Shown in pieces: positions 1-6,984 of a DNA stretch of 14,510 nt. The position numbers and the translations under genes were made by a program. The notes beneath the pieces were generated by a model that worked only from the letters and a program-made list of their open reading frames with translations, had not been told where the DNA came from and did no database searches. Position 1 is the stretch's first letter. Every line of letters starts with the position of its first letter. The DNA comes from Leptospira jelokensis (GTDB lineage: Bacteria; Spirochaetota; Leptospiria; Leptospirales; Leptospiraceae), in the NCBI RefSeq assembly GCF_004769635.1, contig NZ_RQGH01000030.1, positions 1 to 14,510 of the forward strand, in the 5' to 3' direction.

Positions 1-962
1 CTCATATCTTTCATACTTCAAATGAAAAGGTTTGGAATTATATACAGAAGTTTACTGAATTTAATAATTATTTTCACCAGGTGCTCACTACTTATAAGGA
101 CAAAGTGTTCCAGATGCCCATTAATTTGGAAACGATCAATCAGTTTTACAATGTCAATTTAAAACCTTACGAAGTAGATGAGTTTTTAGCAAAGGAAAAA
201 GCAAAGGACAAGATAGATCATCCTCCTAGAAATTTTGAAGAAAAGGCGATTTCATTGATAGGTAGACCATTGTATGAGGCCTTTATTCGTGGGTATACAA
301 TGAAACAATGGAATAAAGATCCAAAGGAGTTACCTGAGTTTATTTTAAATCGTTTACCAATTCGCAAAAACTATAATGAAAGTTATTATTTTAGTAAGTG
401 GCAAGGCATTCCGAGGGAAGGATATGGTAAAATTTTTGAGAAAATGTTATCTAATCCATTGATTACGACATTGTTAAATACAAATTTTTTTGATATTCAA
501 AAGAATATACCAAACTCGATTCCATTGGTATATAGCGGGCCGATTGATCAGTATTTTGAATATAAGTTTGGTAAATTGGAATATCGGACATTGCGATTTG
601 AATCTGAAATTCATCCTTACGAAGACTTCCAAGGAACATCTGTTATGAATTATGCAGAACCAACAGTTCCTTATACGCGAATTCACGAACCGAGGCATTT
701 GCATCCAGAACGAGAATACGGTAAAACAACCTTAACAATAAAAGAATATTCCTCTCTGGACGATGGATCAAATCCATATTACCCAATTAATGATGAAAAA
801 AATTCTAGTTTAGTAAAAAAATACCGAGAAGAGGCGAGTAGACTAAAGAATGTTTTTATCAGCGGAAGATTGGGTGACTATAAATACTTTGATATGCATG
901 AAACAATTGCTGCCGCTTTAGCCTTGTACGAAGATCAATTGAATCCGATTTTATCTGCTTAA
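1..962 (+). CDS. glf: UDP-galactopyranose mutase, 5'-truncated by window edge
   Basis: Flavoenzyme that interconverts UDP-galactopyranose and UDP-galactofuranose in the cytoplasm, giving the furanose donor for surface glycans. The frame is open from base 3 to the TAA at 960-962, so 319 residues are visible. They begin with HIFHTSNEKVWNY, matching the conserved GAHIFHT region of Glf about 60 residues into the protein; bases 1-2 (CT) fit the last two bases of the preceding Ala codon. Other Glf hallmarks seen are KAISLIGRPLYEAFIRGYT, TMKQW, SGPIDQYFEYKFGKLEYR, FQGTSVMNY, EYYPINDEKN-like NPYYPINDEKN and the C-terminal GRLGDYKYFDMHE, which in the family holds an arginine contacting the UDP diphosphate. 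A GTG at 81 is in frame but is not the start, because conserved sequence continues upstream of it. The gene ends 13 bases from the convergent gene's stop. Confidence 0.96.
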   Translation, partial: HIFHTSNEKVWNYIQKFTEFNNYFHQVLTTYKDKVFQMPINLETINQFYNVNLKPYEVDEFLAKEKAKDKIDHPPRNFEEKAISLIGRPLYEAFIRGYTMKQWNKDPKELPEFILNRLPIRKNYNESYYFSKWQGIPREGYGKIFEKMLSNPLITTLLNTNFFDIQKNIPNSIPLVYSGPIDQYFEYKFGKLEYRTLRFESEIHPYEDFQGTSVMNYAEPTVPYTRIHEPRHLHPEREYGKTTLTIKEYSSLDDGSNPYYPINDEKNSSLVKKYREEASRLKNVFISGRLGDYKYFDMHETIAAALALYEDQLNPILSA

Positions 963-975
963 GTGCTTTATATTT

Positions 976-1734
976 TTAGTACTGTTTGCTTGGTTTCTTC
1001 AAAAGTTTTTTGAACAGAAATTTAACAATCTCAAAACACATGATTATCCTGCCGCGCGCCATTTGTAAAATGGTTCTTTTTTTTCCTCCCATTCCTCTCA
1101 TCGTGAATGTATCCAAATGCCTTCGATAAAGCAGGTAAGGTTCTTTCAGAAATAAAACACTTCCAGTTAGTTCTGCAACCAAACCTAGCCATAAATCATG
1201 GCCGATTTCTTTTGTTTTTGGGAATGGGAGTGCTTCTGTTAGAAGTTGTTTGCGAAACGCCATGCAAGATCCATAATAAGAACTTTTAATTATATTTTTT
1301 AAGATTCCCTTCTTTGAGCCAAAATATTCAAAAAAAGAAGGATACATTTGATTTAATGATTCATCAGTGACAATCGAGTCATGGATCACTAAGTCATGTT
1401 GTTTTAAGCAGGAATTTATTTTTTCAATTTTACCATCTAACCAAACATCATCTTGATCGGAAAGGTAAATGTAATCTCCGGTTGCATGGATTAACGCATT
1501 TTGGAAATTGAGAATAGGGTCCCTAAAACCTTGTCCTAAAAATAATTTTATCCTGTTATCTTTTTTTGCAAAATATCTTAGTATCTGGATTGTGTTGTCG
1601 GTAGAAGAGTCATCTGAGATGATCACTTCATCATCGAAAGTAAGTTGGTTTAAAATCGAATCGAGTTGGTCTTTTAGAAATTTTTCTCCATTATATGTAG
1701 CGATACAGACTGTAACTTTTGCTTTGGATTCCAT
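976..1734 (-). CDS. GT2-family glycosyltransferase (WcaA/rhamnosyltransferase-like)
   Basis: Probable cytoplasmic inverting glycosyltransferase that adds one sugar from a nucleotide-sugar donor to the growing polysaccharide. The GT-A fold signature is clear: start strand TVCIATYNGEKFL (residues 8-20 from the chosen start), nucleotide-binding DD at 41-42 (ISDDSSTDNT), and the metal-binding SDQDDVW at 92-98. A YRRH motif lies near the C-terminus, as is common in this subfamily, followed by a basic amphipathic tail. I chose the ATG at 1734 (252 residues) because GGTAGAG lies 9 bases upstream. An in-frame TTG at 1758 would add 8 residues but has no ribosome-binding site. It is the only - strand gene between glf and the rfb genes. 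The SDQDDVW form is frequent in rhamnosyltransferases, which fits the neighbouring dTDP-rhamnose genes, but acceptor and sugar cannot be read from sequence. Confidence 0.9.
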   Translation of the reverse strand: MESKAKVTVCIATYNGEKFLKDQLDSILNQLTFDDEVIISDDSSTDNTIQILRYFAKKDNRIKLFLGQGFRDPILNFQNALIHATGDYIYLSDQDDVWLDGKIEKINSCLKQHDLVIHDSIVTDESLNQMYPSFFEYFGSKKGILKNIIKSSYYGSCMAFRKQLLTEALPFPKTKEIGHDLWLGLVAELTGSVLFLKEPYLLYRRHLDTFTMRGMGGKKRTILQMARGRIIMCFEIVKFLFKKLLKKPSKQY

Positions 1735-1921
1735 AGGATTCAACTCTACCAATTTCAATGATTTGCCAAGCTATAAGACAACATAGCATTTTCTTCCGAA
1801 AGACTTTCAATTTTGAAGAAAAATTCATAAGTGATATTTTTATGAGCTTTTGATATCGAATTTTTCTATACGAAAGAGATATTTATAAAAATATATCAAG
1901 AAATCGGTCATATTTCAATTT
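1735..1921. promoter_or_regulatory. Divergent intergenic region upstream of rfbC
   Basis: This 187-base AT-rich gap separates the - strand GT2 gene from rfbC and should carry the promoters for both. I see no near-consensus promoter. The best + strand candidate is TTGAAG (1813-1818), 16 bases, then TATTTT (1835-1840), only 4 of 6 matches in each box. An inverted repeat TTCTTC (1791-1796) / GAAGAA (1815-1820) surrounds a smaller GAAAG/CTTTC repeat. No ribosome-binding site is evident before rfbC. Confidence 0.4.
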
Positions 1922-2470
1922 ATGCAAGTTCAAACTTTCCCAATAGATGGTCCTGTATTATTATTTCCTAAGGTGCATGGCGATGACAGGGGATTCTTTT
2001 TTGAATCCTTTAAGGCATCACTTTTCGAACAGTATGGTATTCCCAAGTTTTTTCTCCAGGATAATCACTCAAAATCAGCAAAGAATGTACTCCGAGGATT
2101 ACATTTTCAGGCTCCGCCTTTTGACCAAGGGAAGTTAGTACGCGTCATTAAAGGTTCAGTTCTTGATGTCATCGTAGATATTCGAAAAAATTCTAAAACC
2201 TATGGCCAACACATTTCTGTAACTCTAACAGAGAAAGGGCATGAAATTTTTTGGGTTCCGAGTGGATTTTTACATGGCTTTCTTACTTTAGAAAATGACA
2301 CGGAGTTTTTATATAAGGTAACCAATGAATATGCAAGAGAGAGTGAAGGTGGGGTTTTATTCAATGATCCTACCTTAGCGATCAAATGGGGTGTTAGTGG
2401 TGAAGATTGTATCTTATCGGAAAAAGATAAGGCATTGCCATTGTTTCATGATTTTGTCAGCCCTTTTTAA
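1922..2470 (+). CDS. rfbC: dTDP-4-dehydrorhamnose 3,5-epimerase
   Basis: Third enzyme of dTDP-L-rhamnose synthesis (RmlC). It epimerises C3 and C5 of dTDP-4-dehydro-6-deoxyglucose in the cytoplasm. The 182-residue length is typical of this cupin-fold family. Seen directly: DDRGFFFESF near residues 19-28 (substrate-binding arginine), QDNHS, and RGLHFQ with the catalytic-base His at residue 61. FLYKVTNEYA follows with the catalytic Tyr at 131, then ESEGG and FNDPTLAIKW with the conserved Asp partner. The pair His61/Tyr131 matches the spacing known for RmlC. The ATG at 1922 has no clear Shine-Dalgarno, but it places the family N-terminus (an initial hydrophobic strand before GPVL) correctly. It is the first gene of the rfbCBAD run, 42 bases ahead of rfbB. 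Confidence 0.97.
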   Translation: MQVQTFPIDGPVLLFPKVHGDDRGFFFESFKASLFEQYGIPKFFLQDNHSKSAKNVLRGLHFQAPPFDQGKLVRVIKGSVLDVIVDIRKNSKTYGQHISVTLTEKGHEIFWVPSGFLHGFLTLENDTEFLYKVTNEYARESEGGVLFNDPTLAIKWGVSGEDCILSEKDKALPLFHDFVSPF

Positions 2471-2512
2471 TGAACCAATATTAACGATTACCGAAATTTC
2501 ATTAGGAAAAGT

Positions 2513-3580
2513 TTGAATAGAATGTCAAAAACCAGAAATATTTTAGTTACGGGCGGAGCGGGGTTTATTGGATCTAATTTTGTTCATACAATTTTGGAAT
2601 CAGAGGAAGATGTAAAAGTTACAGTAATTGATAAACTAACCTATGCAGGCAACTTAAGAAACTTAGAAAAGTGGAAGGATGATAAACGGTTTCAATTTCT
2701 TAAAATAGATATCACGGAAAAAGAAAAAGTTTTGAGTTTGGAAAACGAACTTGAAATTGGTGAGATTGTACACTTTGCTGCAGAGTCACATGTGGATCGA
2801 TCGATTTTGGGACCAGAAGAGTTTGTTAAAACAAATGTTCTTGGGACTTTTTATTTATTAGAACTTGCTCGGAAATTAAAGGAAAAAAATAAATTAAAAG
2901 TATTCCTGCATGTATCCACTGATGAAGTGTTTGGGACATTAGACCATGACGGAGCATTTACAGAATCGACTCCTTATGCACCGAATTCACCTTATTCGGC
3001 CTCGAAAGCTAGTTCTGATCATTTGGTACGATCTTATTTTCACACTTATGGATTACCAGTTATTACTACTAATTGTTCAAATAATTATGGTCCTTTTCAT
3101 TTTCCAGAAAAATTGATCCCTTTGATGATATTGAATTGTTTGAGAGGAAAGCCATTACCAGTATATGGAAATGGTGGAAACATTCGAGATTGGTTATATG
3201 TAAAAGATCACTGCCTTGCTATAAATATGGTAATGAAGAAGGGGAAATTTGGTGAAACTTATAATATTGGTACTCGAAATGAAAAAACAAATTTGGACAT
3301 TGTACATACAATTTGTGATTTAATGGACAAAAAAAATCCCGAAGGAAAACCACATCGGAATTTAATCCAATTTGTCAAGGATCGACCTGGCCACGATTTT
3401 CGATATGCGATCGATCCTAAAAAAATAGAATCAGAAATTGGTTGGAAACCTAAATATAAATTTGAAGTGGCAATTGAAGAAACTGTAAATTGGTTTTTGG
3501 AAAATCGTGCTTGGTGGGAAGAAATTCTTTCTGGGGACTACAATCTTTATTACGAAATGCAATATAAGGCAATCAATTAA
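2513..3580 (+). CDS. rfbB: dTDP-glucose 4,6-dehydratase
   Basis: Second enzyme of dTDP-L-rhamnose synthesis (RmlB). This NAD+-dependent dehydratase turns dTDP-glucose into dTDP-4-dehydro-6-deoxyglucose. It is an extended short-chain dehydrogenase: the Rossmann motif [10 protein letters not shown] is near the N-terminus and DKLTYAGNL follows. The catalytic Thr136-Asp137-Glu138 (STDEVFG) and Tyr161/Lys165 (YSASK) are all present. The substrate-binding run NCSNNYGP, then RDWLYVKDH and [11 protein letters not shown] complete the family pattern at a normal length of about 355 residues. The TTG at 2513 is preferred because AGGA (2504-2507) lies 5 bases upstream; the next in-frame ATG, at 2522, would be 14 bases away. 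Only 2 bases separate its stop from rfbA. Confidence 0.97.
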   Translation: MNRMSKTRNILVTGGAGFIGSNFVHTILESEEDVKVTVIDKLTYAGNLRNLEKWKDDKRFQFLKIDITEKEKVLSLENELEIGEIVHFAAESHVDRSILGPEEFVKTNVLGTFYLLELARKLKEKNKLKVFLHVSTDEVFGTLDHDGAFTESTPYAPNSPYSASKASSDHLVRSYFHTYGLPVITTNCSNNYGPFHFPEKLIPLMILNCLRGKPLPVYGNGGNIRDWLYVKDHCLAINMVMKKGKFGETYNIGTRNEKTNLDIVHTICDLMDKKNPEGKPHRNLIQFVKDRPGHDFRYAIDPKKIESEIGWKPKYKFEVAIEETVNWFLENRAWWEEILSGDYNLYYEMQYKAIN

Positions 3581-3582
3581 TC

Positions 3583-4461
3583 ATGAAAGGAATTATTCTC
3601 GCAGGTGGATCTGGGACAAGGTTGTACCCTGTTACAAAGGTTGTATGCAAACAGTTGTTACCAGTTTACGACAAACCGATGATTTATTACCCTCTTAGTA
3701 CTCTAATGTTAGCTGGGATCAGAGAAATATTAATCATCTCTACTCCTGAATCAACTCCACTATTTAAAGAAATGTTGGGCAATGGGGAGCAATGGGGTAT
3801 CCGTTTGGAATATGCGGTGCAGCCGTCACCTGATGGACTTGCACAGGCTTTCCTAATTGGAGATTCTTTTTTAAATAGTGGAGAGCCTTGTTCTTTGATT
3901 CTTGGTGATAACATTTTTTTTGGGCATGGAATGGAAGAGCAGTTAAGTGCAGCGGTGAAAAAAGAGTCAGGGGCAACTGTGTTTGCTTACCATGTGAATG
4001 ATCCTGAACGATATGGGGTCGTAGAATTTGATGTAAATAAAAAAGCCATATCCATCGAAGAAAAACCACTTTCACCTAAAAGTAATTATGCAGTAACGGG
4101 ATTATATTTTTATGACAAAAATGTCGTGGAGTACGCTAAGTCAGTAAAGCCCTCAAAACGTGGTGAACTTGAAATTACAGATTTAAATAAAATTTACTTA
4201 GAGAATGGTACTTTAGATGTACAATTAATGGGTAGAGGGTATGCTTGGTTAGATACCGGTACTCATGAATCCTTATTGGAAGCAAGTAGCTTTGTCGAAA
4301 CAGTGGAAAGAAGACAAGGGCTAAAGATTGCTTGTCCAGAGGAAATTGCATTTCGTAAAGGTTATATCACTGGGAAAGATTTAGAGGAATTAGCCTTGCC
4401 GTTAAAGAAAAATGGTTATGGTCAATACCTCTTACGAATATTAAATGAAACTATTTTCTAA
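3583..4461 (+). CDS. rfbA: Glucose-1-phosphate thymidylyltransferase
   Basis: First enzyme of dTDP-L-rhamnose synthesis (RmlA). It joins dTTP and glucose-1-phosphate to give dTDP-glucose and diphosphate, and is usually feedback-inhibited by dTDP-rhamnose. The nucleotidyltransferase signature [11 protein letters not shown] starts at residue 8, followed by [20 protein letters not shown]. The metal-binding Asp is at 109 in [21 protein letters not shown], the EKP motif, the GLYFYD strand and AWLDTGTH are all as expected. Length, 292 residues, is typical. A Cys takes the place of the more usual Ser in VVCKQ, a tolerated position. Start codon ATG at 3583 is 2 bases after the rfbB stop, which suggests translational coupling since no strong ribosome-binding site is visible. 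Confidence 0.97.
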   Translation: MKGIILAGGSGTRLYPVTKVVCKQLLPVYDKPMIYYPLSTLMLAGIREILIISTPESTPLFKEMLGNGEQWGIRLEYAVQPSPDGLAQAFLIGDSFLNSGEPCSLILGDNIFFGHGMEEQLSAAVKKESGATVFAYHVNDPERYGVVEFDVNKKAISIEEKPLSPKSNYAVTGLYFYDKNVVEYAKSVKPSKRGELEITDLNKIYLENGTLDVQLMGRGYAWLDTGTHESLLEASSFVETVERRQGLKIACPEEIAFRKGYITGKDLEELALPLKKNGYGQYLLRILNETIF

Positions 4462-4478
4462 ATCCATACGGAGTTATC

Positions 4479-5339
4479 ATGCAAACAATTCTTGTTTTTG
4501 GTTCCACTGGCCAAGTTGCACAGGAAATTCAAAGTCTTCGAAATGAACATCAAAATTACCATTTTGAATTCATTGGGCGGGAAAAGATCAATTTTGAATC
4601 AAAAAAAGACATCGATACATTCTTCCAGGAAAAGATTCCAAATGAAACAATTGGTTTGATAAATGCTGTTGCCTATACTGCCGTAGATTTAGCAGAAACT
4701 GAATCTGATAAAGCACATTTGGTCAATGCGGAAGCTCCAGCTTTAATGGCTGAATATACAAGACGCCTTGGGATCAAATTGTTTCATTTCTCTACGGATT
4801 TTGTGTTCGATGGTTTGAAACCAACGCCGTACAAAGAAAACGATGAAAAGAATCCTTTGTCGGTTTATGGTAAAACAAAGTCGATTGGTGAAGATTTAGT
4901 CTTAGAAAGAGATCCAAATGCTATCGTAATTCGAACATCTTGGGTTTATTCAAAATATGGTAAAAATTTTCTGAAGACAATGGTTCGATTGGCGAAAGAA
5001 AAAGAGCAAGTTTCTGTTGTCGATGATCAAATTGGAACACCCACTTGGGCTAAAGATTTGGCCAAGTTAGGAATTCAGGCTTTGGCTTCAGATCAATCGG
5101 GGATCTTCCATTTTTCTAATGAAGGTGTTGCGAGTTGGTATGATTTTGCATATGAAATTATTTCACGTGTAAATCCAAACTGTAGAGTACTACCAATTCC
5201 ATCGGAAGCTTACCCAACACCTGCCAAAAGACCTTCCTATAGTGTGTTAAGCAAAAAGAAAACGAGAGAATCTTTTTCCACCGAAAGTATTCATTGGAAA
5301 GAGAGAGTTTCAATTGTTTTAGATCAATTAAATTGTTGA
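4479..5339 (+). CDS. rfbD: dTDP-4-dehydrorhamnose reductase
   Basis: Last enzyme of the pathway (RmlD). It reduces dTDP-4-dehydro-L-rhamnose to dTDP-L-rhamnose with NAD(P)H. Seen: the Rossmann start ILVFGSTGQVA, NAVAYTAVDLAE, the catalytic Ser/Thr strand in FSTDFVFDG, and Tyr130/Lys134 in YGKTK. RTSWVYS, QIGTPTWAKDLA and the C-terminal RPSYSVLSKKK complete the family pattern. The third glycine of the dinucleotide motif is Ala, a common variant. At 286 residues the protein is full length. GGAG at 4470-4473, 5 bases before the ATG, is one of the best ribosome-binding sites in the window. It completes an uninterrupted set of the four dTDP-rhamnose genes, so L-rhamnose is very likely part of the polysaccharide. 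Confidence 0.97.
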   Translation: MQTILVFGSTGQVAQEIQSLRNEHQNYHFEFIGREKINFESKKDIDTFFQEKIPNETIGLINAVAYTAVDLAETESDKAHLVNAEAPALMAEYTRRLGIKLFHFSTDFVFDGLKPTPYKENDEKNPLSVYGKTKSIGEDLVLERDPNAIVIRTSWVYSKYGKNFLKTMVRLAKEKEQVSVVDDQIGTPTWAKDLAKLGIQALASDQSGIFHFSNEGVASWYDFAYEIISRVNPNCRVLPIPSEAYPTPAKRPSYSVLSKKKTRESFSTESIHWKERVSIVLDQLNC

Positions 5340-5351
5340 GTATAAAAATTT

Positions 5352-6119
5352 ATGGTCCAACCTAAAGTATCTGTTATCATGCCTGCATACAATGCGGTAG
5401 CCTATTTAGAAGAGTCGGTCAAGTCATTAAGAGACCAATCCTTTCAAGATTGGGAATTGTTATTAGTGGATGACTGTTCAAAGGATGATACTGCGAAATT
5501 GGCCAAAAAGATTGCCAAAGAGGATACACGTATCCAGTTCATTCAAAAGGAAAAGAATTCCGGTTCAGCGGACACTCGAAATAAGGGGATTGAATTAGCA
5601 AAAGGTGAGTTCATTTCTTTTTTGGACGCAGATGATTTATGGGAAAATGATTTTCTGGAAAAGATGATTTCTCATATGGAAAAAAACAACTCACCATTTT
5701 CGTTTGCTTCTTATAGAATTATAGATGAAAACGGTTTTGAGTTCTGTAAGCCATTTCTCGTGCAATCAAAGACGTATACCTATCGCAATTTATTGCATTA
5801 TAATCGGGTCGGATTGTTGACCGCCGTTTACCATGTACCGAGTGTTGGAAAAAAATATTTTGATCCATCTTTGAAAAGTTTAAGGGACGATTATGCCTTA
5901 TGGTTAGACATTTTGAGAGATGGGAAAAAAGCGATTGGGAATGAAGAGATATTAGCAAGGTATAGAGTGCGTAGGGGAGCTGCCACCTCGAACAAAAAAA
6001 AGGTAATGCTCGCACACTTTAGAATGCTGAAAGATCGGGAGAAATTACCTACAATATATGCCTTTTTGCTTACGATCATCCACGGATTGTTAGGTCTTCG
6101 AAAGTATAAAAACAAGTAA
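5352..6119 (+). CDS. GT2-family glycosyltransferase
   Basis: Probable cytoplasmic glycosyltransferase of O-antigen assembly, 255 residues, without membrane segments. The GT-A domain is complete: KVSVIMPAYNAVAYLEESV at residues 5-23, nucleotide-binding DD at 40-41 (VDDCSKDDT), GSADTRNKGI at 71-80, and metal-binding DADD at 92-95 followed by LWENDFLEKM. The later part has the pattern FDPSLKSLRDDYALWLDIL and YRVRRGAATSNKK, as in TuaG/WcaA-like transferases. In those proteins the ED/DD...LW segment holds the likely catalytic base. It begins 12 bases after rfbD and ends the rfb operon; the next gene has its own promoter-like sequence. The donor is unknown; dTDP-rhamnose is a reasonable guess from position only. 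Confidence 0.92.
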   Translation: MVQPKVSVIMPAYNAVAYLEESVKSLRDQSFQDWELLLVDDCSKDDTAKLAKKIAKEDTRIQFIQKEKNSGSADTRNKGIELAKGEFISFLDADDLWENDFLEKMISHMEKNNSPFSFASYRIIDENGFEFCKPFLVQSKTYTYRNLLHYNRVGLLTAVYHVPSVGKKYFDPSLKSLRDDYALWLDILRDGKKAIGNEEILARYRVRRGAATSNKKKVMLAHFRMLKDREKLPTIYAFLLTIIHGLLGLRKYKNK

Positions 6120-6152
6120 TACATTCATGTCGAGCTCGTCTCTTTTTACGGC

Positions 6153-6181
6153 TTGACTAGACAAGTTTAAATTGATATAAA
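6153..6181 (+). promoter_or_regulatory. Candidate sigma70-type promoter
   Basis: TTGACT (6153-6158), a 17-base spacer and TATAAA (6176-6181) form a near-consensus promoter (5 of 6 matches in each box, optimal spacing) in the 63-base gap after the rfb operon. Transcription would start near 6187-6190, only 2-5 bases before the ATG at 6192, so the message would be nearly leaderless. The match is seen in the sequence; activity is inferred. Confidence 0.6.
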
Positions 6182-6191
6182 GTTGGTAGAT

Positions 6192-6983
6192 ATGGTCTCA
6201 AAAAAAAATAACTCGAATTCTAGTTCCACAAAGACTTCACTCATCATCCCTATTTATAACGAGTCTGGCCATCTGGAAGAATTCTTAAAGAGAGTGGATG
6301 CATTGCAACTTTCCACAAAAAAAGAACTGGTTTTTATAGATGATGCTTCCCGAGACAAATCATTGGAAATATTAAAAAATTTTCGGTTTAAATCTGAGGC
6401 GAAAATTTTAACCCAAGAAAAAAATCAGGGAAAAGGTGCCGCGTTACACCGAGGTATTTCGGAAGCTACTGGTGATATCATCATTGTCCAAGATGCGGAT
6501 TTCGAATATGACATGGATGAAATCAACATGTTGATTGAGCCAATTGCAAAAGGGAAAGCTGATGTTGTTTTTGGCTCTAGATTTAAGAAAGATGGGCGCC
6601 AGGTTCATAGGACTTTCCATTATTTAATCAATCGGATACTGACCATCTTATCTAATTTCCTCAGCGGATTGTATTTAACAGATATGGAAACTTGTTATAA
6701 GGCATTCCGATCCGAAATAGTTCAGAATATAAATTTGGAGTCAAAACGATTTGGTTTTGAGCCTGAAATAACGGCAAAGTTGGCGAGATTAAAAATTCGA
6801 GTGCAAGAATACCCAATTTCCTATTATCCAAGAAATTATTTAGAAGGCAAAAAAATTACATGGAAGGATGGAGTTGCAGCACTTCGGCATATCTTATATT
6901 TCAATGTAATTGTTTCCAAACGAGATTTTTTCCATAAAAACATGCCAGAGAAGTACATTCCTAAATCTGCCAATTGGCTTTAA
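6192..6983 (+). CDS. Polyprenyl-phosphate glycosyltransferase-like GT2 protein (DPM1-like)
   Basis: GT2 enzyme of the dolichol-phosphate-mannose-synthase type, which in bacteria usually transfers a sugar from a nucleotide donor to undecaprenyl phosphate on the inner face of the cytoplasmic membrane. From the chosen ATG it has 263 residues. Key features are [13 protein letters not shown] (16-28), DD at 50-51 ([10 protein letters not shown]), [12 protein letters not shown] (78-89), the metal-binding DAD at 101-103 (QDADFEYD), GSRF, and the diagnostic [10 protein letters not shown] segment followed by [15 protein letters not shown]. It lacks the C-terminal membrane helices found in GtrB. An in-frame TTG at 6183 would add 3 residues, but it lies upstream of the start site expected from the promoter at 6153-6181, so ATG 6192 is preferred. 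The next gene starts 1 base after its stop. Confidence 0.92.
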   Translation: MVSKKNNSNSSSTKTSLIIPIYNESGHLEEFLKRVDALQLSTKKELVFIDDASRDKSLEILKNFRFKSEAKILTQEKNQGKGAALHRGISEATGDIIIVQDADFEYDMDEINMLIEPIAKGKADVVFGSRFKKDGRQVHRTFHYLINRILTILSNFLSGLYLTDMETCYKAFRSEIVQNINLESKRFGFEPEITAKLARLKIRVQEYPISYYPRNYLEGKKITWKDGVAALRHILYFNVIVSKRDFFHKNMPEKYIPKSANWL

Positions 6984-6984
6984 G

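Noticed and set aside
81..83. GTG at 81 as the start of glf
   Set aside because: The frame is open to base 3 and the upstream codons encode conserved Glf residues (HIFHT), so the true start is outside the window.
962..983. Possible terminator hairpin AGTGCT/AGTACT between glf and the convergent gene
   Set aside because: The stem has only 6 pairs including a G-U, a 10-base loop and no U-tract; it overlaps the end of the - strand gene and is too weak to annotate.
1107..1786. Two + strand open frames opposite the GT2 gene at 976-1734
   Set aside because: Both are antisense shadows of a clear GT2 gene and show no family motif or ribosome-binding site.
3764..4075. 103-codon - strand open frame inside rfbA
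   Set aside because: Antisense shadow of a strongly conserved gene with no recognisable protein features.
6131..6138. CGAGCTCG palindrome followed by a short T run, as a terminator after the rfb operon
   Set aside because: A fully self-complementary 8-mer leaves no loop, so it cannot form the stem of an intrinsic terminator; it is probably chance.
6910..6984. N-terminal extension of the ligase-like protein from ATG 6910
   Set aside because: These 75 bases lie inside the preceding GT2 gene in another frame; the ATG at 6985 begins at a membrane helix one base after that gene's stop.
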